From: Microcyclospora pomicola | Taxonomy: Eukaryota; Ascomycota; Dothideomycetes; Capnodiales | Reading direction: 5' to 3' | DNA length: 64,000 nt | NCBI GenBank assembly: GCA_002786065.1 | Contig: NHNY01000018.1 | Span: forward strand, 186,001 to 250,000 | Shown here: one piece after another, positions 55,362 to 64,000 of the stretch | Layout: each line of letters begins with the position of its first letter | How positions within the stretch are numbered: position 1 is the stretch's first letter | Translations under genes and position numbers: made by a program | The notes under the pieces: generated by a model | Database searches by the model: none | Told to the model about the DNA's origin: nothing | What the model saw: the letters and a program-made list of their open reading frames with translations, nothing else

Positions 55362-56406
55362 GATACTGATAAATGCGCAGACCGAACGAGGTCGGACGAT
55401 GATCGTCTTTCGCGGACTTCTGCCTGGGTCTAGTATGTACGCCGCCCAGTCAAGCTTCAAGCGCCAGGCACAACATGACGATGACGATACGTGAAGTCGC
55501 GAGATTTAAAGGCTACGACGCTGACATGCGAGGCGTAATACTCTCTTCCTCCAGGCCACCGCAGCTAACCGACTAAAGATAGCTAAAACCCGTTGACGTG
55601 TGGTGAATCGAATGCTGGAATAGAACCTATAGAGTTCCGCCTTGCTCCAGCCACCACATCACAAGCTCGAAAACCAACAACTTCGGAGGAAAAGGGCTGA
55701 GGCTCGGCCGAACGCTTGATTCTTCGCAAGTGTTGGACCATGACGCCTGTGTGATGGCCTCGCATGCCTCGCCATCATACGAGCACACCGAGTAACAAAT
55801 CAGGCGGGATCGTTGATGACAGTTTCCAAGACTCGCGAGGAACGGTCGGGACAACATCAGCGCTTGCTTACATGACGAATCTATCGGCATTTGCTTCTTG
55901 GACTGGCCGTTGATCGACGCAGGGGTCAGACATTATCATTGCATGACTTGACGAATCTCGTTAGTCACTGCAACATTGCATCGGCCTCATCCTTGTTTTC
56001 GGCATGGAAGTCCAGCTGTTGCCGAAATTCGTGCACCTCAGTATGTATGGTTATCAGATGCGATCGAAATGAAAGTTGGCGGCCTCGATAGCAGCCTACA
56101 GGATGATGATGATCCGGGACTGTCAGCACGAAAATCCCTTGATGATGCAGGGCAATACATTTGACTTTGGGGGCTGAGATGGACTCGCCAGCAACGCCAC
56201 CCAGTCATGTATGCGAACATCGGCGCTTGTTGATCATTGTACTGTGATACTCTGAATGTGACGGTGTCGCTTGTCTGACAATTATAAACTCTGCGGTCTG
56301 CCGCCTTCTACGAGCATCTCAATTGGCACATAGTAAAGAGGCATCGCAATTTCATCACCAGTATCATCGGAGTCAGCACTCAAAGTTACTGCTATAACTG
56401 TGCATC
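55362..56406. promoter_or_regulatory. shared divergent promoter of the UstYa gene and the repeat-protein gene
   Basis: 1045 bp separate the two divergent starts with no gene between. A shared promoter fits co-regulated biosynthetic partners. I could not identify a defensible factor-binding site by eye. Confidence 0.45.
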
Positions 56407-57014
56407 ATGATCATCTCAAGGAGCTCAACAGGCCTGTTGCTGCTTGCAAGTAGCCTTGCAGCGGCTCTACCTTTGCAGTCCACGAATAACGGTGAGCGCT
56501 CATATTGCAATCATAAGAACGGAGGTGGAGACTCAGACATTCAGCAGCAAATCTCCGCATGATTGAATCGAGGGACAGCAACCACAAGCGACTTTCCACA
56601 TATATCAGGCGACCCTCGTCGGAAGAAGTGGACGATCTCTCTCCCGAGTCGGATGTTATCATCAAGTTGCGTCGATCAGACGAAGCAGAAGACAGCACAC
56701 ACGAGCTCGAGCCGGACGCGATCATCAAATTTCGTCGATCTGAAGATGCCGGCGACGAAGCTTTGGGACCTGATGCGGTGATCAAATGCCGACGGTCTGG
56801 AGATGATGAAGATGCCTCCACCGAACCCGACGCTATAATCAAGGTCCGGCAATCGGATGAGGTTGACGACGACACTTTTGAACCCGACAATATTATCAAA
56901 ATTCGACAATCAGAAGAAGGCGACGACGGCACCTTCGAACCCGACAATGTCATCAAGGTTCGGCAATCGGTTGAGGGCGACGACGACACTTTCGAATCCG
57001 ACAATGTCATCTAG
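56407..57014 (+). CDS. secreted tandem-repeat protein with dibasic sites, candidate RiPP precursor
   Basis: Two exons, 56407-56491 and 56545-57014, with a 53-nt intron (GTGAGC..TTCAG) give 184 aa; a NAGNAG acceptor could drop one Ala. A signal peptide (STGLLLLASSLAAALPLQS) ends around residue 20. The mature part has dibasic sites KR44, RR51, RR72, RR93 and RR112. LSTYI (45-49) lies between KR44 and RR50-51 and holds the only Tyr. From residue 52 the sequence is repeats of about 19 residues ending (P/S)D(A/N/V)(I/V)IKxR(R/Q). Repeats are strongly acidic before the PD. The final copy stops after DNVI. This is the build of kexin-processed (KEP/dikaritin) precursors; the neighbour UstYa gene supports that. 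No homologue is known to me, so function is inferred. Confidence 0.72.
56676..57011 (+). repeat. tandem 57-bp coding repeats
   Basis: Six units: 56676-56738 (63 bp), 56739-56795, 56796-56852, 56853-56909, 56910-56966 (57 bp each), and 56967-57011 (45 bp, cut by the stop). A diverged unit precedes them at 56613-56675. The last three units resemble one another most at the nucleotide level, implying recent duplication at the 3' end. In them the second Arg codon of the dibasic site is CAA (Gln) instead of CGA. Confidence 0.85.
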
Positions 57015-57354
57015 ATGCCTCTCTGTTGAGGCGCTCGAAATGGGTACGAGGTATCGCTTAACGGTCTTGACCTACGATGTCTGCGGCTAGAGAGCTAAGA
57101 GCTGACTCGTACCGCGGGAAATCGTTAACGAGTACTTTAATGTCCATGTTTTCGATGTTAGATACCTCATAGACCTAGATGTTACCAGATGAGACAAGAT
57201 GTGCTCCTGTACTCATGCGCAGACTGTATTGATGTTCACGTACATTGACATGAATTACATGAACCGGATGAAGCGTACAGTGTCAATGTATCAGCCACGT
57301 AGCCCAACTATTGAGCAGCTAATTCCGTCTATTATGAGGTCGTAGATAGCATCA
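57015..57354. other. intergenic, convergent tails
   Basis: 340 bp between the repeat-protein stop and the acetyltransferase stop. No gene seen. Confidence 0.4.
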
Positions 57355-58068
57355 TCAATTCGTGAACTTATGCATCATCAACACCAAGCGGGCTTGAGGC
57401 TTGTGCTGCCATTTCGGCGGTACCGGCAGCACCGCATCCTCAACGACCTCGAGTCCTACGCGTTGGTAGAAGCCAACTGCAGTGGGTTGAGCTATCAAGA
57501 CGAGAGGCTTCCCTTGCTGAGTGTCCATGTCGAGCAGGTGCTTCATCAGGAAAGATCCAATACCTTGTCGCTGTACAGTCTTGTCTACGAAGAAAGCCAT
57601 CGTTTCTGGACGACTGTCAATGTTCCGGTAGCATGAAACTGGCGCGACTCGACAACACGACTACTCACCAGTGACCGGCCCTTCCAATTTGGTGTACAGC
57701 CGTAGTAACAGAGCATTCCGCTCTGCGCGTAGATGGTGAGCGTACTCTCGGTCGTCATCATTCGTCCAAGGATTCCCGGAGAGGCCGGATAGCGTCTTCG
57801 GGGGCTCCGGATTGTAGAGACAGATGCTGATCGCCACTATGCGGTCGGCGTCTTGATCGACGACCTTCAAGAAGTGTTCGGGGACGTTCAGATGGTGTCT
57901 GAATTGGAGGAAGCGGGAGCACGCCTCTGCACGTCCGGCAGACGTGTCGAGTCCCGGCCAGGTCGCGCGCACGAATTCCTGGATGCCATCTTGGACAAGA
58001 CCGTCGCAGACCAGCTCGGAGGCCCGCGGGACGTCGACGTCTTCGACCGGCAGGATTATGTAGGGCAT
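57355..58068 (-). CDS. GNAT-family N-acetyltransferase
   Basis: Two exons, 58068-57669 and 57605-57355, with a 63-nt intron (GTGAGT..GTCCAG), give 216 aa from the ATG of MPYIILPVEDVDVP. The GNAT core is seen as MAFFVDKTVQRQGIGSFLMKHLL, with the acetyl-CoA pyrophosphate loop QRQGIG, then PLVLIAQPTAVGFYQRVGLEVVE, the usual last motif. It has no membrane segment, so it is probably cytosolic. The substrate is unknown. It lies convergent to the candidate RiPP precursor; acetylation of a peptide product is a speculative link. Confidence 0.85.
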
Positions 58069-58901
58069 GGCATCGAATGTCGCCGGAAGGGCACTATGTG
58101 CTGTCAGCTGCACAGATTATACAATCTACCGTTAAGGTGAGCGGTGAAGTGATTCAAATGCTACAGCGCTTTATCACGTCTCAGATTACAGCACGGATTC
58201 TTCCGGTATGGTATGGATTGGTAAACAATTTGTCAGTGATGTGCATGAATTCTGCCCCCAAGGGGACATGAGCTGAAGCCGGTACGCCCGGCTACTACTA
58301 CCATACGACGTGCTGATCAAATAGACTTTATCTACATGCACGCCAAGGGGACTAGGCTAGCTTTGCCACGCTTGTTTTCGGCCACTCGCGGACATGTGGG
58401 CGTTGCTGCAGATCATACTGTACATACGGTGTGGATGCAGCGAGCTGGACTGTCGACATGCTCAATTCGTTCAACCGAGCTGAGAGCTTCGCGAAAGGAT
58501 ACGATGCAGCATCATCCAATACAACTGTAGCGATTGCCTGTGTACAGGCCCAAAGGATCCGATGTGAGGATCATCCAAGTGGAGCCTATCGGTATCCGAG
58601 CCTCCGAGTTAAAGTAAGCAGGGCTTAGGGAGCCCGTGCTTAGTGATATTCGGGCATCTCTCAGCCTGGAGGAAGGTCGCGGGAAGGATGCACAGTCGCC
58701 ATCTTTGCAGGTTACTGGCACACAACTCGCGCATGTTCAGTCGTCTCGAAGAGCTCTTGGTCGTTGAGGGAATCGGATCTCCTCGTGGGCCAGGCTGATG
58801 ATCCAGAACCCACTTGTCGCTCTCCTGCTGTCCAGAAGACCCATTCGCACACCTTGTCATCTCGCGCTGCATGGGTAGTTGCCGTGCGGGCCTCATCATC
58901 C
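58069..58901. other. intergenic region between divergent genes
   Basis: About 830 bp containing the promoters of the acetyltransferase and the rhodopsin-domain genes. Short open frames on both strands are not credible genes. Confidence 0.4.
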
Positions 58902-60299
58902 ATGCCGCGACACGGTGTCACTCATGGAGAAGCGGTCAATCTCACGGCATGGATATCCATGATCGGCATGTGTCTGACGGTCTTGCTCAAGGTTAGCTGG
59001 CCCCTTCAACATGCACCACAGCATGCGCGTACTGACGATGTCTAGATGTCCAGTAAATGGATGAAACTTGGGAAGCTGCACATTGACGACTATCTCCTGC
59101 TATCGGCTATGGTGGGGGACCCTCAAAGTGCGCTTCGTGGTTTTGTACTGACAGAAGGCTAGATCATCGCAATCGCGCAAGTCATCGCAGTCAATAAGGC
59201 GGTTCAATTTGGCCTGGGAGATCATGCCGCTCAGCTCAGTTCGGACTCCTTGCAAAAGTTCGACAAGGTGAGTGGGACGATTCTTTCACGGGAAGGCAAA
59301 GTTACTAAAAGCTACTACAGTCCATCTATGTATCGCAGATTATCTTCTTCCCAGCCGTGGCCATTCCAAAGATCACAACGGCCATCTTCGTAGGAGAGCT
59401 ATCCATCAGAAGGGAGGTGCGGCGAGCCGCGACCATCATCTCTTATTCTTGCACGACTTGGCTTATATGTGGTATTCTGACCGCAGCGCTTGAATGCGTG
59501 CCCGCCAGTCCTTGGGATCTGTCGTCTCGTAGGTGCATTGATCAAGTGAGTGACTGGTTCAAGTGGTGAAGAACACAAACAGCGCTGATGACTGGCTTAG
59601 ACGGCTTTCTGGGCATCAATGACTGCTTTTGATATTCTAATGGATCTGGCACTCGTGGGCCTCGCGACCTCTATCCTATGGAGTCTACAAATGGCGCTCT
59701 CTCTCAAGGCACCAATCTTAGCAGCCTTTGTTTCACGTCTTATGTGAGTATCCATATCCAAACTAACCTCACTGTGCTGACCAATGTTCAGCATGATTCC
59801 CGTGAACATCCTCAGGATTACTTACATAAATTCAGCGTTCTCCACAACAGATGTCAGCTCCAACTATTGGCGCGCGGCGATATTGACCGAGCTGGTGGTC
59901 AACGTGGGAATCATCGTCGCTTGTGTACCATTCCTGAAGATCGTGGTCGAGTCAATGGAGCACGGGTTCTTCTCGGGAGATCTCCGCAACTCGCCAGGTG
60001 TCCTACAATCACGAAGCGTTACCAAATCTTTCACGTTGAAGGAAAGCACGAGGAGCGGGAGAAGCGCAAGAGACACGAGCTTTTCTGGTCAGACGGGTGA
60101 CAGCAGGAGAGCCCTCAACGACGAACACTCTTTGCAAGACCTTGAGACCACTGAGGATGGTCCGTGGTGTGGCAGTGTGTCACGGATCTCGACAGTTGCA
60201 CCGACAGTAGCGGAACCTCCTGTGAACCAGGGACAGGGTGGTACGAGTCTGGAGATATATAAACAGACCTCTATGTCGATAGATACAGAACTACGATGA
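58902..60299 (+). CDS. rhodopsin-domain integral membrane protein (PF20684-type)
   Basis: Six exons: 58902-58991, 59046-59111, 59163-59267, 59321-59545, 59601-59743, 59792-60299 (378 aa), all GT..AG with matching phases. About seven hydrophobic segments, e.g. NLTAWISMIGMCLTVLLKM, YLLLSAMIIAIAQVIAV, YVSQIIFFPAVAIPKITTAI, WLICGILTAAL, ILMDLALVGLATSILWSLQM and AAILTELVVNVGIIVACVPF. A charged 110-residue cytoplasmic tail rich in Ser, Thr and Arg follows. The HIDDYLLL block and the W..SMTAFDILMDLALVGLA segment match the fungal rhodopsin-domain family, often called integral membrane proteins. No CFEM domain is present, so it is not a classic Pth11. Function (sensor or transporter accessory) is unknown. 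Confidence 0.85.
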
Positions 60300-60830
60300 T
60301 ATGATATGAAGAATTCACTGTAACGCACATGATGCGATCTGCTGCTGCAACATATCTCCCAAAAAAGGTAGTCTGACACCGTGTTCATTATGCAAGCAAA
60401 TGCAATCGCAATTGCTGCGTGTTTAAACACAGGTGTGACGGTGACTACGGTAGGCACGGTTCCCCAGCCGGAACACCAAGCCACCGATGATCGACGAACC
60501 TACTCCCGATCCCTGCAAGCTCACCCGCAGCCTCGGCGAGGACTAAACGATGAATCCTTTGAGAGGACAGGCCGCAGGCGTGACAGGACACAAGGGATTC
60601 GCGATGATCGGCGTCGTTAGGACGCGCTCAATGCATCGGGCTAACTCACGTGTTGTCAGCTGGCTTCCATGAAGCTTCCACGAGGGCGCTATCGTTTGTT
60701 GCATTCCATCGACCCTCGTTGACCTACAACACATCTATAAGTTGGCAGCTCGTCAGCGGTGAGTGCTGTTTTCCTGCTGTCTTCATCCGAGATTATCTCC
60801 TTGTAGACTCGCGGACATCACGGCTTGGGA
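60300..60830. other. intergenic region
   Basis: About 530 bp between tandem genes; it contains the permease promoter. An upstream coding exon for the permease cannot be excluded. Nothing else seen. Confidence 0.4.
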
Positions 60831-62808
60831 ATGGCTCACATCACGGTGTGTTCCAGCACAATCGGCGGACACGACCATGAGCTGGGCCAGTTCCCGTGGC
60901 CGCCTCATCGTTCGCAGGAGAAACCGACCGGGCTTTCTCGTGATGCTCAAGATCTCGCACGATTTGGCAAGGAGGAGCGGTTCAAGGTAGATCCTTTCAC
61001 GTCAAGCCTGAGGTTCCCAGCAGGTACGATAGCAGTGACATGATATAGACTGACTTCTGGCGCAGAGAAACTTTGGATGGCTGTCAATAACAGGCTTGAC
61101 ATGTACGCTGATGTTGACATGGGAGGGATATGTGCTGTAAGCTTGATCGATGTTGTCTTAGATCATTGCTAAGACTAACAAACCTCAAGTGGATTCGGAC
61201 CCCAATTGCTGAATGGCGGTCCCGCCGGCCTCTTCGGAGGGTTCATCTTTGCGTGGTGTGGCACGATGCTGCAGGCCTTGGTCATGGCTGAAATGGCGTC
61301 TATGTATGTTGAGCATAAGCTTCGTATATCGTTTGCATACTTGCTAATACGTCATGCCAAGGGTACCACTGAGCGGCGGCCAGTACAACTGGATCGCAAC
61401 TTTCGCACCGCCCAGATACTCGAGATTTCTCAGCTACATCGCTGGCTGGCAGACCGCGCTCTCCTGGCATTCAATTGTCGCGGCCGTGTTCTATGTCTCC
61501 GCCTCGTCTGTGCAGACTCTAGCCGCGATCAATAACCCATCCTACGAACCCAAGCCCTGGCAACTGGTACTACTGATGTATGCATTCCTTGCGTGGGCGG
61601 TATGCATCAACACCTCCCTCGGACGCGTTCTCCCCATGATCGAGTCCATCATCTTCATGATCCACGTGTTTGGATTCTTCGTCGTGATCGTGGTCTTGCT
61701 GTACCTTACCGAAGACAAGAATCCCGCGTCCCTCGTATTTGGTGACTTTATCAACGGCGGTGCTTGGGAGACCAATACGCTGTCCTTCTTTGTAGGGATA
61801 GTGGCAAGTATCCTCACTTTTATCGGAGTGGATGCCGCTGCACATCTGTCGGAAGAAGTCGAAGGAGCGACGACGGTAGTGCCGTGGTCCATGATCGCTA
61901 CGATTGTTGTTAACGGCGCGACCGGATTTGGCATGCTGGTCACTATGCTGTTTGTGATGGGGGACCCACTGAAAGTCATCGAGGCATACACAGCTGGACA
62001 ACTGCCATTCGCTACGATCTTCGTCAACGCGTTGGGGTTAACGGGTGCAGCAGCTGGTCTGGTAAGTGGGAATGATACCATAATGTATTGTGTTGCTTCA
62101 AGGCTGACAGTACTCAGGGCGTCATACCCGTCGTGGTCATCGGTTTTGGATGCGTTGGTGTGATGACAACCACATCCAGAATGATGTGGGCTCTTGCACG
62201 AGAGAATGGTAGGCATGCTCGAGTCTTACAATTGAGGATCACAGCTGACTTTGATTGGCAGCATGGCCTGGATCGAAATGGCTGTCTCAGGTCAGTACAG
62301 AGCTCCACTCCAATCGAGCTCAAAGACTGACACATCCTTGCAGATTGGCAGCAAGAACGCTCTACCTCTGAACTCAATCCTCGTCACTGCCATAATCGAC
62401 ATGCTGCTCGCCCTCATCAACCTCGGATCGAGCACAGCATTTAACGCATTCGCCGGCATGGCCGTGCAAGGCTACTTCTCCGTCTTCTTCATCGTCGCCG
62501 GCGTCGGTCTCTACTGGCGCATCACCGGTGGGAAGAACACGCCCTCGGTCAAGAAGGGTCCCTTCAGTCTCGGCGCCTTCGGGATCCCCATTACCATTGC
62601 CGCGCTGATATATAGCATCATCGGATTCTTCTTCACCTTCTGGCCGCCGGCGCCCGACCCTACGGTCAAGGAGTTCAACTGGTCTCTGGTCGTGTGGGTG
62701 GGGACCATCATCGTCTCGTTGCTCTATTGGCAGTTCCGCGCGCGGCACATCTATACCGGACCGATCGTGGAGATCTCCGAGTCGGAACGCATCAGCGCGC
62801 GACGATAG
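60831..62808 (+). CDS. APC-superfamily amino acid/GABA/choline-type permease
   Basis: Seven exons: 60831-60986, 61066-61136, 61190-61303, 61362-62061, 62118-62208, 62262-62290 (29 nt), 62344-62808 (541 aa). The spliced product has the family order: hydrophilic N-terminus, KRNFGWLSITGLTCTLMLTWEG, NGGPAGLFGGFIFAWCGTM, VPLSGGQYNWIATFAPP (a signature of GABA/choline permeases), a VDAAAHLSEEVEGAT loop, GVMTTTSRMMWALARENAWPGS and further membrane segments to the C-terminus ESERISARR. About 12 segments are expected. Close relatives carry GABA, choline or amino acids across the plasma membrane. The substrate is not decided by sequence. It lies tandem after the rhodopsin-domain gene. Confidence 0.9.
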
Positions 62809-64000
62809 CATGATTCATGAATCGCTGGAAAAGCATAGCAGGTGCCATATCACTAATTTTAATGGATGTGCTCCGAGTGGGTTTCGGATGTGAATCGCTG
62901 CTCCTGTTCGCGCATGGTCTGCGATTAATGGCGAAAGCGTCTGATCCCCTGCCATCGAAGAAGTTTCGACAATCCTCATACATCCCGGGGTTCTGCAGAA
63001 ACCTACTTCTCTGGTCTCCACTTACACACCCCCTTTCGACCGCGATGTCGGCCAAGCAGTTCCGGGTCTGCCATATCGCACCGCGATGTCTGAAGTTAGG
63101 GCGCCACTGCTCGACTGGAACAGCCGCCATCGGAACATCGCCCACCTGCTTCAGCCTCGAAAGTCGGCACGAGTCACTGGCCACTTCTCACACCGTCTCC
63201 CAATCCCTTGGCTCGACGAGCATCATTTCAGCTTACGGTCTGCTCAAACGCGGCTTCCTGGACCTCCGATGCGCACTTCTCACGACAGCTGAACGCTTTG
63301 CTCCTTAAAACGCAGACTTGTGTATCGAGAGGGCGTTTTACGCAGCTCGTCATTCCATTGGTGGCAAGCGGCTTCGTCGGTTGAATTGTGGCGCGATTGA
63401 TCAGCTAGCCTAGCCCTCCTCGCATCGCTGGATGCTACAAGTCGTCTACAACAGAATAGGTCATTGAATAACAGGCCTGTAAGCGTCTCATCTCGCATGC
63501 ATAGAGCAGTGCAAAATAGAGCAGAGCAAGCAAAGCAGAGCAGGGCAAGCATCACACCTCGATCACGCTTATATGTCTTCCTGGCCAGTTTCAAGACCGG
63601 TCGGAAGATGATAATGTTCAAAATGATAGAACATAGATATAACAAGATAGATCAGTAGAGAAAGAGAAGTCACACCCCCTAAATACCTTATGAAAGGAAA
63701 GGTCGTAAGAAATCGTTCATTTGCCCCTTCCAGTAGTTTCCTGTAGATTCTCGATCTTGACGGATAGCTTGGATGGGTCATGTTTACGTGTGTGTATGTA
63801 TGTATATACCTAATGTGCGTGGTAATCTTGTAGTGCCAAGACAAGATCTCCATTTCAGAGCAGTGTATTGTACCTCGTACATACCTACTTCAAGACTTGA
63901 ACGTGAATACAAACATGTAATGATAACCATAACGCAAAATACCGTACCACAAGGCAACGATTCGACGGTCGCAGCAGAAGACCAATGCCTATTGCCACAA
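62809..64000. other. intergenic region to the end of the window
   Basis: About 1.2 kb. Open frames on both strands overlap, lack family motifs and have non-coding-like codon use. I call no gene. A short AGAGCA/AGCAAAGC-type purine repeat lies near 63505-63545. Confidence 0.4.

Noticed and set aside
62815-63308. A 163-codon + strand frame and a 130-codon minus-strand frame downstream of the permease.
   Set aside because: They are antisense to each other, lack motifs, and neither has convincing coding composition.

Overview
The window reads as nuclear chromosome of a filamentous ascomycete. Genes are close together, introns are short (mostly 43-101 nt, one of 240 nt) with GT..AG ends and CTAAC/CTGAC-type branch sites, and the gene content is typical of Pezizomycotina (CreB, RlmA-type MADS factor, PFA4, UstYa family, rhodopsin-domain membrane protein, fungal Zn2Cys6 factor). 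The F-box-like gene and several small conserved proteins resemble those of Dothideomycetes (Capnodiales/Mycosphaerellales); that placement is inference. I see no transposon, tRNA, rRNA or CRISPR. I rebuilt 31 protein genes, joining exons by hand and checking phase and total length. Two gene models are weak, and one extra 3' exon is proposed for CK2. ||| Layout. 0.1-12.4 kb: ATG14-like PI3K subunit, an unknown Ser/Pro-rich protein, thioredoxin reductase, a GH17 cell-wall glucanase, cyclophilin H, a small VOC/glyoxalase protein, the ALG12 mannosyltransferase and YOS1. 14-25 kb: CreB deubiquitinase, a doubtful small gene, dynamitin, a lipocalin-like unknown, a DUF1776 protein, an SRm160-type PWI/RS splicing protein and a short polyQ protein. 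25-41 kb: Gly-X carboxypeptidase, RlmA-type MADS factor, penta-EF-hand protein, palmitoyltransferase PFA4, casein kinase 2 alpha and valyl-tRNA synthetase. 42-53 kb: Zn2Cys6 factor, NOP14, a secreted beta-propeller protein, a bZIP factor and a two-module F-box-like protein. 54-63 kb looks like a small accessory cluster: a UstYa/DUF3328 protein, a divergently transcribed secreted protein made of 19-residue repeats with dibasic (kexin-type) sites, a GNAT acetyltransferase, a rhodopsin-domain membrane protein and an APC-family permease. ||| Two results stand out. (1) The repeat protein beside the UstYa gene has the layout of a kexin-processed RiPP (dikaritin-like) precursor: signal peptide, a KR...RR-bounded pentapeptide with the only tyrosine, then repeats whose dibasic sites are kept in the first copies and lost by a G-to-A type change in the last ones. 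(2) Thioredoxin reductase and valyl-tRNA synthetase, both plausibly needed in cytosol and mitochondria, each have an in-frame, stop-free, acid-free, Arg-rich extension upstream of the first ATG with no ATG of its own. Each extension can begin at an ACG inside the same 8-mer ACGGCGTC, with A at -3 and G at +4. This suggests near-cognate initiation of mitochondrial isoforms. ||| Most of the rest is conserved housekeeping: autophagy, ER glycosylation and traffic, ribosome biogenesis, splicing, translation, signalling and carbon catabolite control. These genes share no operon logic and appear independently transcribed.
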